Below, piece after piece: positions 43,584 through 52,004 of a stretch of DNA of 64,000 nt (the stretch's first letter is position 1; each line of letters begins with the position of its first letter). The position numbers and the translations under genes are program-made. The stretch comes from an uncultured Clostridium sp. Lineage in GTDB: Bacteria > Bacillota > Clostridia > Clostridiales > Clostridiaceae. Location of the stretch: contig UQBY01000014.1 in the NCBI GenBank assembly GCA_900539375.1, positions 1-64,000 on the forward strand, written 5' to 3'. The notes beneath the pieces are model-generated. The model did not search any database. It was not told where the DNA came from and was given only the letters and a program-made list of their open reading frames with translations.

Positions 43584-45023
43584 TTAGTCTAGCTTAATTA
43601 AGTATTTTTCTAAATTAGTTTTTTGGTTTTTAAATATTAAAGGTTCTATTTTGTATCCTTCTATTCCATTAACATAATTTAAATATATTTCTTTATCAAG
43701 ACCATCAATATTTCTTAAAAAGCTTACTAAATCTCCATTTACTTTTTCTTTATAATTTTCATCTAGTTCTATTAAAAAGTCTTTTATTCCATTTTCACTA
43801 CTTAATCTTTTTATATCATTATGAATTAGTCCTTCTAAATAAGAAAGTTTAATAAGTCTTCCCATTCCATTACATAAAGGACATTTTTCTTCCATATATT
43901 CATAAACACTTTTTCCTCTTCTTTTTCTAGCTATTTGTACAAGATTAAGCTCTGTAAATGGAAATATCTTTACATTTCCCCCATCTTCTTTTAAAGCTTC
44001 TTTAAGTTCTTTTAAAACTAAAGATTTATGGCTTTTATCTCTTAAATCTATAAAGTCTATCACTATAATTCCACTCATATTTCTAAGTAAAATTTGTCTT
44101 CCAATTTCTTTTGCTGCTTCTAAATTAGTTTCTAAAATTGTTTTTTCAAAGTTTCTTTCTTTAATGTTTTTTCCTGTGTTTACATCAACTACATACATTG
44201 CTTCTGTTTTGTCAATCACAATGTTGCCTCCACAATGAAGGGTAACTTTATTGTGTCTAAGCTTTAAAAGTTCTTTTTCTATGCCATAAGTATCAAAAAG
44301 GCCTCTTGTGTCATTAAAAATTTTTACTATTATATTTTCTTGTTCTTTTAAATAACCCTTAGCAAATTCAAAATCATCTACATCATCTAAAACAATTTTT
44401 ATAGGTTCTGTTCCAACTTTGTCTCTTAAAACTTTATTTAAAGCTAAATTATCTCCATAAAGTTTTCCAAGCTTTGTAGAAAAATTCATTCTTCTCATAA
44501 TTTCTTCATATTCTTTTAAAAGAAGTTTTCTTTCTACTTTAAGCTCTTCAATGCTTACATTAGCTGATTCTGTTCTCATAATAAGCTTAACCTTTGGGAT
44601 TTCTTCAAGTTCTGCTCTTATAAGTTCTTCTTTTACTTCATCTTTAAATCTTTTAGAAAACTCTATTCCTTCTCCAAAGCTTTCTAAAACTATATATTTT
44701 GAAGGTATACTAAATTTTGTTGTTACTTTAGGTCCTTTATCATTTAAAGGTTCTTTTATAACCTCTACTATTATTTCATCACCTTTTTTAATGCTACTTT
44801 CTTTTAATTCATTACTATAATAAAGGTATGCTTCTTTATTAAGACCAATGTCTACAAAAATTGAATTAGTGGCAGGGATAATATTTTTTACCCTGCCTTT
44901 ATAAATTTCACCAATTAAAGGCCCTTGATTTTCTTCTTCTACAATACACTCTTCTAGTATTCCCTTATTTCTAATTGCTATTCTAAGAATATTATTTCTT
45001 CTTTCTACAAAAATCTCTTTCAT
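43584..45023 (-). CDS. rng: Ribonuclease G
   Basis: The 479-residue endoribonuclease has an S1-type RNA-binding domain (about residues 35-115, GEIYKGRVKNIIPATNSIFVD) and the RNase E/G catalytic core with VVDVNTGKN and IVIDFIDLRDK, whose aspartates bind Mg2+. The zinc link CPLCNGMGR is at about residue 395. It has no C-terminal degradosome extension. It processes rRNA and mRNA. The TIGR03936 protein and the radical SAM protein lie upstream, as in other clostridia. Confidence 0.95.
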   Translation of the reverse strand: MKEIFVERRNNILRIAIRNKGILEECIVEEENQGPLIGEIYKGRVKNIIPATNSIFVDIGLNKEAYLYYSNELKESSIKKGDEIIVEVIKEPLNDKGPKVTTKFSIPSKYIVLESFGEGIEFSKRFKDEVKEELIRAELEEIPKVKLIMRTESANVSIEELKVERKLLLKEYEEIMRRMNFSTKLGKLYGDNLALNKVLRDKVGTEPIKIVLDDVDDFEFAKGYLKEQENIIVKIFNDTRGLFDTYGIEKELLKLRHNKVTLHCGGNIVIDKTEAMYVVDVNTGKNIKERNFEKTILETNLEAAKEIGRQILLRNMSGIIVIDFIDLRDKSHKSLVLKELKEALKEDGGNVKIFPFTELNLVQIARKRRGKSVYEYMEEKCPLCNGMGRLIKLSYLEGLIHNDIKRLSSENGIKDFLIELDENYKEKVNGDLVSFLRNIDGLDKEIYLNYVNGIEGYKIEPLIFKNQKTNLEKYLIKLD

Positions 45024-45034
45024 CTTAAAACACC

Positions 45035-45736
45035 TTACCTAAAATCACAAAGTGGTACTAATTTTTCATTTCTTGTAAAATACATTTCTTCTCTCTTTAT
45101 CTCTACAAAGGCATCTTCATTTACATTAGATGTTCTTTTCTTAATATAATCAACTAATAAATCAGCAGATAAATGTTCACGACTTCCTGAGGCTAAAAGA
45201 ACATTTAAAATAAGTTCATTATCCTTAATCCAATATTTAAAATCTAAAACTAAAGGTTTTATATTAACCTCTCTTTCCCCTTTTTTACTTTTCTTTATAG
45301 TAGTCCAATCATTATCTTTTAATAAATTTTCTATTTCTTTTTCAAGATTAGAAGTGTTTTCATAAGAAACTTTAATTATATATCTACATGCATCTATAAG
45401 TGCCATAGCTTGAGGTGCTTTTTTTTCACCTTCCACATTAACAATTTTCTTTGCTTGAATAAATTTTATTCCTGAAGCACTTTTAGAATTAAGTTTTTCA
45501 ATCATTTCCTTTTCATCTACTTCATCTGATAAAACTAAATCCATATACTCCCCTTGAGAATAAACTCCCACAGATAGGGGTTGAGCAATTGACATAGCCA
45601 TATGTGGATTAAATCCTTTTGAATATTCCATAGGTAAATCTGCTCTTCTTACTATTTTTTGAAGTGTTCTCATTAAATCTAAATGAGATATAAATTTTAT
45701 ATTGCTTTCTTTAGTAAATTTAATTAAGTATCGCAC
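45035..45736 (-). CDS. TIGR03936/DUF2344 family protein
   Basis: From a GTG at 45736 (AAGGAGAG ten bases upstream) the protein starts VRYLIKFTKESNIKFISHLDLM, the standard beginning of this family. The longer reading from 45769 lies in the radical SAM gene. GFNPHMAMSIAQPLSVGVYS is also diagnostic. The protein often follows the TIGR03960 radical SAM protein, to which it is sometimes fused. Its function is unknown; it may work with the radical SAM partner in RNA modification. Confidence 0.85.
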   Translation of the reverse strand: MRYLIKFTKESNIKFISHLDLMRTLQKIVRRADLPMEYSKGFNPHMAMSIAQPLSVGVYSQGEYMDLVLSDEVDEKEMIEKLNSKSASGIKFIQAKKIVNVEGEKKAPQAMALIDACRYIIKVSYENTSNLEKEIENLLKDNDWTTIKKSKKGEREVNIKPLVLDFKYWIKDNELILNVLLASGSREHLSADLLVDYIKKRTSNVNEDAFVEIKREEMYFTRNEKLVPLCDFR

Positions 45737-47573
45737 CCTTAAAGCACTCTCCTTCCTTGAAGTTAACATTTATTCCACACCCAGTACAGCCTTTTCTACA
45801 GTTTTGTGTAAGTTCTGCTCTCTTTGCTTTTTCATTTTCATTTTCTAGATATTTTCTATTTACTCCAATATCTATAAAATCCCATGGTAAAATTTCATCA
45901 TAGCTTCTTTCTCTATAAACATAAAAATCTCCATCTAAATTACACTCTTTAATAGCTTCCATCCAAGCATCATAATTAAAATATTCGCTCCATCCATCAA
46001 ACTTTGCACCTTTTTCAAAGGCCTTTATTAAAACTTCTGAAAGCTTTCTATCTCCTCTTGCAAATAAAGCTTCCATATAAGATGTTTTTTGTTCATGGTA
46101 GTTATATACTATACTTCTTGATTTTAATGCACCCTTTATAGCTTTTATCTTTTCTCCCACTTCATCCATTCTAGCCATCTTTGCCCATTGGAATGGAGTA
46201 AATGGTTTTGGAACTAATATAGATGTACTTACAGTAACTTTTAAACCTTTCTTTCTTATGTTCTTTGGAACTGCAAAATATTCATCAGCTATTTTTTGTG
46301 CTAAATCTGCTATAGCTACACAATCTTCAACTTCTTCATAAGGAAGACCTATTATAAAGTAAAGCTTTATTGAACTCCAACCTGCTTCAAAAGCACTTCT
46401 TGAGGCTTCTAATATTTTTTCTTCTGTTAACCCCTTATTAATTATGTCTCTCATTCTTTGAGAACCAGCTTCTGGGGCAAAGGTAAGACCTGTTTTCTTA
46501 ACCTTTTGAATTTCTTTTATTAAATCTACAGAAAAAGCATCAACTCTTATAGATGGAAGGGCAACAGCTACTTTCTTTTTGCTATGCTCTTCCATAAGTT
46601 CATGTATAAGTCTTTGAATATCTGAATAATCACAAGTACTTAATGAAGAAAGAGAAATTTCTTGATAACCTGTATTTGCAATAAGTTTTCTTGCTTGTTC
46701 TTCTAATGTTTCTCTTGTTTTTTCTCTTACAGGTCTATAAATCATACCAGCTTGGCAAAATCTACATCCATTTGTACATCCTCTAAAGGTTTCAAGGACA
46801 ACTCTATCATGTACAATATCAGTATATGGAACTATAATATTTTCTGGAAATTCTACCTTATCAAAATCTGCTACAATTCTCTTTTTAACCTTAGCTGGTA
46901 CATCTTCATATTTAGGCTTAAATTCTTTTATTGTCCCATCTTCATTGTAAGATACATCATATAATGAAGGTACATAAATACCTCTTATATGAGATATCTC
47001 TCTTAAAAATGCTTTTTTATCCCACTTGTTTTGATATTTTTTATAAACTTCAAGAACATCATTCATCATTTCTTCTCCCTCTCCAAGTTCAAAGAAATCA
47101 ATTATCTCAGTTAATGGTTCAGGATTATAAGCACAAGGGCCTCCAGCCATTATAATTGGGTCATTTTCTCCTCTTTCAGAAGCTCTAAATGGAATTTTTG
47201 ACATATCAAGCATATTTAAAATGTTTGTATAACTCATTTCATATTGAAGGGTAAAACCTATAATATTAAATTCCTTTAAGGGAGTTTTTGTTTCTAAAGA
47301 ATATAATGATATATTATTTTTTCTTAATTGTTCTTCCATATCTGGCCAAGGTGCAAAAACTCTTTCACAATATGTATCTTCTCTTTGATTTATTGTATGG
47401 TATAGAATTCTTGTTCCTAAATGAGACATTCCTACTTCATAAACATCTGGAAAACAAAAGGCAAAATGTATATCTATATCATCTAAATCTTTAATAATCT
47501 CATTAAGTTCTCCACCAATATATCTTGCAGGTTTTTCAACCTTATATAAAATATTATCTGTTATTCTATTCAT
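45720..47573 (-). CDS. TIGR03960 family B12-binding-domain-like radical SAM protein
   Basis: The 617-residue protein has the radical SAM cysteines CTNGCRFC (Cys266, Cys270, Cys273), a preceding Rossmann-like domain (PRYIGGELN-type start, FPDVYEVGMSHLG), and a cysteine-rich C-terminus (CRKGCTGCGIN). The ATG at 47573 has AGGAGG nine bases upstream; a longer reading from 47600 is rejected. The family is widespread in clostridia next to rng, and its reaction is unknown. It overlaps the DUF2344 gene by 17 bp, so the two are probably made together. Confidence 0.9.
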   Translation of the reverse strand: MNRITDNILYKVEKPARYIGGELNEIIKDLDDIDIHFAFCFPDVYEVGMSHLGTRILYHTINQREDTYCERVFAPWPDMEEQLRKNNISLYSLETKTPLKEFNIIGFTLQYEMSYTNILNMLDMSKIPFRASERGENDPIIMAGGPCAYNPEPLTEIIDFFELGEGEEMMNDVLEVYKKYQNKWDKKAFLREISHIRGIYVPSLYDVSYNEDGTIKEFKPKYEDVPAKVKKRIVADFDKVEFPENIIVPYTDIVHDRVVLETFRGCTNGCRFCQAGMIYRPVREKTRETLEEQARKLIANTGYQEISLSSLSTCDYSDIQRLIHELMEEHSKKKVAVALPSIRVDAFSVDLIKEIQKVKKTGLTFAPEAGSQRMRDIINKGLTEEKILEASRSAFEAGWSSIKLYFIIGLPYEEVEDCVAIADLAQKIADEYFAVPKNIRKKGLKVTVSTSILVPKPFTPFQWAKMARMDEVGEKIKAIKGALKSRSIVYNYHEQKTSYMEALFARGDRKLSEVLIKAFEKGAKFDGWSEYFNYDAWMEAIKECNLDGDFYVYRERSYDEILPWDFIDIGVNRKYLENENEKAKRAELTQNCRKGCTGCGINVNFKEGECFKGAILN

Positions 47574-47643
47574 TAAAAGAATCCTCCTATGTACTCTCAT
47601 ATCTATTTATTTTATCATATAAGATATTTTAAAGAAATATGGA

Positions 47644-48276
47644 TTATTTTTTCCCTTGCTTTAAAAATTCTTCCAATACTCTACTATCTACAGCATTGCT
47701 TTTTTCTATCCATGTTGAATATGTTATTAATATTGATGTTACCAACAAACTAATATTAACTTTATGTATAAATGCTATTAATAAAAATATAAATATAAGT
47801 AGTGCTGAAAAAACATAGCTTATATTTATTAATATGGTTTTTGATTTTTTACATGAAAATTTTTTACTTAATAAAATCTCATATATTCTAGCTCCATCTA
47901 AAGGATATGCAGGAAACATATTAAATATAAATAGCCCTAAATTAATTGCCATACTTTCACAAAAAGAAATTATATTAAACTTAGTAAGTATTAAAAAAAT
48001 AATATACATAAATAAATTAAATAAAGGACCTGAAAAATATATTATACATTTTTTACTTCTATCTAATTCTTCAATATTTTTTAATTTTATTTTTGCACCA
48101 GTTAAATTAACTTCAAAATCTGATAAAGATGCTCCATAATGTTTTGCTATTATAATGTGGGTTATTTCATGTAATATAATCCATAAAAAGCCTATAATTA
48201 AGGTTTTATCATTAAAACTATAAATTATTAACATTATAACAAATTCTAATAACACTTTTTTAGTTTTTTTATTCAT
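47644..48276 (-). CDS. spoIVFB: SpoIVFB-type M50 intramembrane metalloprotease
   Basis: The 210-residue membrane protein has the site-2 protease motifs: HEITH (His36-Glu37, His40) in one membrane segment and FPAYPLDGAR (Asp127) in another, with about six segments in all. It releases sigma-K from its precursor in the mother cell during sporulation in Bacillus. Its place beside a short SpoIVFA-like gene, and before the rng cluster, is like that in other Clostridium. Confidence 0.87.
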   Translation of the reverse strand: MNKKTKKVLLEFVIMLIIYSFNDKTLIIGFLWIILHEITHIIIAKHYGASLSDFEVNLTGAKIKLKNIEELDRSKKCIIYFSGPLFNLFMYIIFLILTKFNIISFCESMAINLGLFIFNMFPAYPLDGARIYEILLSKKFSCKKSKTILINISYVFSALLIFIFLLIAFIHKVNISLLVTSILITYSTWIEKSNAVDSRVLEEFLKQGKK

Positions 48277-48299
48277 ATAATGCTCCTACACATTATTTC

Positions 48300-48665
48300 T
48301 TAAAAATCATTACTAAAAAAATTATCTTTATTAATTTTTTCTTTAAATTCCTTAAAATATTTGCTTAAATCACTTTTTATATCCTCTAAAAATTTTATTT
48401 CATATCTTTTATTAATAGCTTCCTTAGTATTAAAAAATACTTGTTGTACATCTTTTGAAGGACTATTTTTTGCTATTATTAAAATTAAGATAAGTAAGGT
48501 TGCTCCTATTGTTTGAAATATAAACTTCTTTATAATAATATTTTTCTCCCTTTTCTTATTATTTTTAAAATAGTTATCAATATTGCTTTTTTCTTCTATT
48601 TTTAAATTATTGTTCTCTGATATTTTTGAATAATAGCTCCTATAAAGGTTTCTGTAATCTACCAT
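48300..48665 (-). CDS. Single-pass membrane protein, possible SpoIVFA remnant
   Basis: The 121-residue protein has a basic N-terminus (about residues 1-45), one membrane segment (about 46-65) and a short, lysine-rich outer part; it has no M23 peptidase domain. It lies 23 bp upstream of the SpoIVFB gene, the position of spoIVFA in Bacillus. Most SpoIVFA proteins are about twice as long, so only the anchoring half would be present. Assignment rests on position and topology. Confidence 0.55.
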   Translation of the reverse strand: MVDYRNLYRSYYSKISENNNLKIEEKSNIDNYFKNNKKREKNIIIKKFIFQTIGATLLILILIIAKNSPSKDVQQVFFNTKEAINKRYEIKFLEDIKSDLSKYFKEFKEKINKDNFFSNDF

Positions 48666-48705
48666 AACTTTCTCCCATTACTTATATCAATTAATTATAT
48701 TCATA

Positions 48706-48746
48706 AGAAAAAGGTTTTATGAAATTTTCCTTCACAAAACCTTTTA
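48706..48746 (-). terminator. Terminator of rodA
   Basis: AAAAGGTTTTGTG and CATAAAACCTTTT pair around a 13-nt loop on the minus strand, followed by TCTTAT, just after the rodA stop. Confidence 0.75.
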
Positions 48747-48753
48747 AAATAAA

Positions 48754-49917
48754 TTAAAAATGTATTTTCTTTTTTCTCATTCCTATATTTAAAACTAATG
48801 CCATTGCCATAAGAGTTGTTAAAAGAGAACTTCCTCCATAACTTACCATAGGCAATGTTATTCCTGTAATAGGCATAAGACCTATATTCATTCCTATATT
48901 TTCTGTTATTGCAAATAATAAATAAGATACCATTCCTAAAACTACAAGAGAGCCAAATAAATCCTTTGCTTTTCTTGCTATCTTTACCATTCTAAATATT
49001 ATTATAGAATATAAAACTATTACAACTAATGCTCCTATTAATCCGCATTGTTCTGCTATAGCAGTAAAAATAAAATCTGTTTGTATTTCTGGCACATTAC
49101 TTGCTGCATATCCTATTGTTCCATCAGCCTCTAAAGAAGGTTGTGAACCTAAAATTCCCCCTGAACCAATTCCAATTAAAGCTTGATTAAGCTGATACCC
49201 TGCATCACTATTTTCTTTTTCTGGGTCTAAAAAAGCAGTAAATCTAGTTATTTGATAAGAAGGAAGTAGTCCTGAATTAATTATTATAACTATTCCTATA
49301 GCTAATGCTATAAGACCTCCTGCTATTATTTTTCTGTTAAATCCTGCAGCTGCCACTATTCCTAATACTATAAAAAAACAAACCATTGTCATACCCATAT
49401 CCGGTTGAATAGCAATAAGTCCAACTGGAATAATTGCATAAAAAACAATTTTAAAGAAGTTCTTTACATCATTTATTTCTCCATCCATTTCATGAATAAG
49501 CTTTGCAACCATAAGTATAAGAGCAAATTTTGCAAGTTCTGCTGGTTGAATACTTATTCCAAGCTTTATCCATCCTCTAGCTCCATTTATAGTTTTACCT
49601 ACCTTTGGAATCCATACACATACAAGAAGTATTATTGAAAACCAATATAATATAGGAACATACTGAAAAATAATAGAATAATCTATAGATACCAATATAT
49701 ACATTGCTACTATAGATATAATAAACCATGTTATTTGCTTTTTAACAAAATAATATGGGTCTGTTATATTTCCTACACCAGCTTTAGTACACAAATATAT
49801 ATTTAAGATTCCAAACAAAACTAATAAAATTATAGATATTAAAAGTGTTTTATCAATTTCTCTTATAAGTTTAAAATCTAACTTATGTCTTTTTAAAAAA
49901 TTTTCTCTTTCAAACAA
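48754..49917 (-). CDS. rodA: RodA/FtsW-family peptidoglycan polymerase
   Basis: The 387-residue protein has about ten membrane segments and SEDS motifs such as GARGWIKLGISIQPAELAKFA and FIFTAIAEQCGLIGAL, plus GMNIGLMPITGITLPMVSYGG. RodA polymerises glycan strands with the class B PBP of the elongation machinery (the PBP at 52.0-54.9 kb). The start is a TTG at 49917, with AAGGAGGTG nine bases upstream. Gene order after minE agrees with other clostridia. Confidence 0.92.
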   Translation of the reverse strand: MFERENFLKRHKLDFKLIREIDKTLLISIILLVLFGILNIYLCTKAGVGNITDPYYFVKKQITWFIISIVAMYILVSIDYSIIFQYVPILYWFSIILLVCVWIPKVGKTINGARGWIKLGISIQPAELAKFALILMVAKLIHEMDGEINDVKNFFKIVFYAIIPVGLIAIQPDMGMTMVCFFIVLGIVAAAGFNRKIIAGGLIALAIGIVIIINSGLLPSYQITRFTAFLDPEKENSDAGYQLNQALIGIGSGGILGSQPSLEADGTIGYAASNVPEIQTDFIFTAIAEQCGLIGALVVIVLYSIIIFRMVKIARKAKDLFGSLVVLGMVSYLLFAITENIGMNIGLMPITGITLPMVSYGGSSLLTTLMAMALVLNIGMRKKKIHF

Positions 49918-50017
49918 AAAAAATTACACCTCCTTAAATAAATATAACATATTGATTATATACTATAACATACTTTTTTAAGATATTAATAAATTATTCA
50001 TAAATTTTCTATAGAAT

Positions 50018-50066
50018 AAAAAAAGCTTTATATGACAAATAAAAATTCATCACATAAAGCAGCTTT
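50018..50066 (-). terminator. Terminator of minCDE
   Basis: GCTTTATGTGA and TCATATAAAGC flank a 14-nt AT-rich loop, followed by TTTTTTT on the minus strand. Confidence 0.85.
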
Positions 50067-50069
50067 TTA

Positions 50070-50348
50070 TTATCTTCCTCTAACACCCTTTATAGGTATG
50101 TTTGCAACTAATGCTGAGTTTGTATCTCCTTCTAATGCCTCACTTTTTGTAACAGATATTTCTACATCTTCACATTCAATTTCTATGTACTTAGCAAGCA
50201 CTTCAAGAATCTCATTTCTAATTTTTTCTATTGTTTCTTCTGGAATGTCTCCTCTATCATGTATAAGTATAAGCCTTAATCTATCCTTTGCCACTTGTTT
50301 AGGGCTTTGTTTTTTAGAAAAGCTACTAAAGAATCCCACAACTCTCAC
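50070..50348 (-). CDS. minE: Cell division topological specificity factor MinE
   Basis: MinE stimulates the MinD ATPase to drive pole-to-pole oscillation, keeping the FtsZ ring at midcell. The 92-residue protein has the MinD-binding segment (QVAKDRLRLILIHDRGDIP) and a C-terminal dimer domain (KYIEIECEDVEISV). It follows minD by 9 bp. Confidence 0.94.
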   Translation of the reverse strand: MRVVGFFSSFSKKQSPKQVAKDRLRLILIHDRGDIPEETIEKIRNEILEVLAKYIEIECEDVEISVTKSEALEGDTNSALVANIPIKGVRGR

Positions 50349-50357
50349 CTTCTTCCA

Positions 50358-51155
50358 TTATTTTCTTCTAAAGAATTTTTTTATTGCGCTAAAGAATCCT
50401 TCATTTTCTGTACTTAAGTCCATAAAAGGTACATCTTCTCCAGTAATTCTTCTTGCTATATTTTTAAATGCTTGTCCTGCATAAGCATTATCTTCTAATA
50501 CTATTGGTTCTCCTTTATTAGTAGACACTGTAACATTTTTATCATTAGGAACTACTCCTATAAGCTTTACTGATAATGTTTCTATTATATCTTGAACATC
50601 AAGCATATCTCCACTTTGTGTCATAGCATAATCAATTCTATTAATTATTAAACCATGGTCATCTAATCCCTTTGCATCAAGCTTTCCAATAACTCTATCT
50701 GCATCTCTTACAGATGTTATTTCTGGGTTAACTACAACTAATGCTCTATCTGCTCCTATTACAGAATTTTCAAAACCTTGTTCTATTCCTGCTGGACAGT
50801 CTATTAATACATAATCATATTCTTCTTTAAGTTCATTTACAACCTTTAACATTTGTTCTGGACTTATATCATCTTTATCCTTTGTTTGAGCTGTTGGAAG
50901 TAAGCAAAGATTTGGATATCTCTTATCCTTTATTGTTGCTTGTTTAAGTCTACATCTTCCTTCTACTACATCAAAAAGTGTATAAACTATTCTATTTTCT
51001 AATCCCATTAATACATCTAAATTTCTAAGACCTGTATCCCCATCAACAACTACAACTTTTTTTCCTAAAGCTGCTAGTGCTGTACCTATATTAGCTGTAG
51101 TTGTAGTTTTTCCTACTCCTCCCTTACCTGATGTAATTACTATAGATTCTCCCAT
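50358..51155 (-). CDS. minD: Septum-site determining ATPase MinD
   Basis: The 265-residue ParA-like ATPase has the deviant Walker A SGKGGVGKTTT, DGDTGLRNLD and DCPAGIEQGF. The C-terminal amphipathic helix FFSAIKKFFRRK serves as membrane anchor. It recruits MinC to the membrane and is cycled by MinE. It lies between minC and minE. Confidence 0.97.
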   Translation of the reverse strand: MGESIVITSGKGGVGKTTTTANIGTALAALGKKVVVVDGDTGLRNLDVLMGLENRIVYTLFDVVEGRCRLKQATIKDKRYPNLCLLPTAQTKDKDDISPEQMLKVVNELKEEYDYVLIDCPAGIEQGFENSVIGADRALVVVNPEITSVRDADRVIGKLDAKGLDDHGLIINRIDYAMTQSGDMLDVQDIIETLSVKLIGVVPNDKNVTVSTNKGEPIVLEDNAYAGQAFKNIARRITGEDVPFMDLSTENEGFFSAIKKFFRRK

Positions 51156-51179
51156 TACTATACTCCTCTCTTAATCAAA

Positions 51180-51830
51180 CTAAAAATATTTATTACTTAT
51201 ATATGGTTCTACTATTATAGTTCCATTATTTACTTTTGCTATTTCTGGATATTCTGGTTTTTCATAATCATCTGGTGATATTGTAATTATATTTCCTATT
51301 TTTAATATTCCTGGTTGAAGAGAATAGGCTGCAATAATAGCTTCTTCATTTCCAGTAGTTCCTGCAAAAACGTTCCCTTTTATATTTCCAAGAACAATTA
51401 TATTTCCAGTAGCATAAACCTCTGCTCCACTATTAATATCTCCAATAATAACTATATTTCCTTGATAGTTAATATGTTGTCCACTTCTTATGGTTTTTCT
51501 TATAAATTTAGTTCTACCTTCATGTACTCCACTAAATCCCTTTACCCCTTCTTCTATTTCTGCCTTTTGAAGTTCACTATCTTCAAAGATAACCTCTTTT
51601 ACTTCAATTTTTTGAATTAAGGTATCCTTTAATTTTAATATTTCTCTTTCATTAAAGTTAGAAAGTTTAGTTGATATACATAAAGAAGTCCCTTTATAAA
51701 ATTTTTTCCCTTTTGAAAGCTTTAAAGTTAAGGTTTCAAGTATGTCCTCAAAACTTCCGAACTTATCACTATCAACCTCTGCTATTAACCCATCTTTCTT
51801 ACCTTTTATTCTTACACCATCATTTCGCAT
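51180..51830 (-). CDS. minC: Septum-site determining protein MinC
   Basis: MinC inhibits FtsZ polymerisation near the poles. The 216-residue protein has an N-terminal domain (VRIKGKKDGLIAEVD) and the C-terminal beta-helix with repeats around GNIVIIGDINSGAEVYATG and NIIVLGNIKGNVFAGTTG. It heads minCDE, with GGAGG ten bases before the ATG and an extended -10 box at 51917-51922. Confidence 0.92.
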   Translation of the reverse strand: MRNDGVRIKGKKDGLIAEVDSDKFGSFEDILETLTLKLSKGKKFYKGTSLCISTKLSNFNEREILKLKDTLIQKIEVKEVIFEDSELQKAEIEEGVKGFSGVHEGRTKFIRKTIRSGQHINYQGNIVIIGDINSGAEVYATGNIIVLGNIKGNVFAGTTGNEEAIIAAYSLQPGILKIGNIITISPDDYEKPEYPEIAKVNNGTIIVEPYISNKYF

Positions 51831-51916
51831 TGGTTACTAACCTCCAGCAGTTATAAACAACTTTTATTATTGAAATTAATATACATTGTTACTTTAAAAT
51901 GTATTTACTTTTATTA

Positions 51917-51925
51917 ATTATACCA
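51917..51925 (-). promoter_or_regulatory. Extended -10 promoter of minCDE
   Basis: TGGTATAAT on the minus strand, about 85 bp before the minC start, gives a separate promoter for min genes after the terminator of the mre transcript. No clear -35 box is seen. Confidence 0.5.
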
Positions 51926-51978
51926 TTAATAAAAAAATATTTATATATTCTATAAATATTTTTTTACCAAATTCCAAA

Positions 51979-52004
51979 ATAAAAAGGCTTATACAAGCCT
52001 TTTT
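51979..52004 (-). terminator. Terminator of the mre-mrdA transcript
   Basis: AAAAAGGCTT and AAGCCTTTTT form a 10-bp stem with a 4-nt loop at the mrdA stop codon, followed by a T-rich tract on the minus strand. Confidence 0.85.

Noticed and set aside
50032..50484. 150-residue forward open reading frame
   Set aside because: It is antisense to minE and minD and crosses the min terminator; it reflects codon bias of the real genes.
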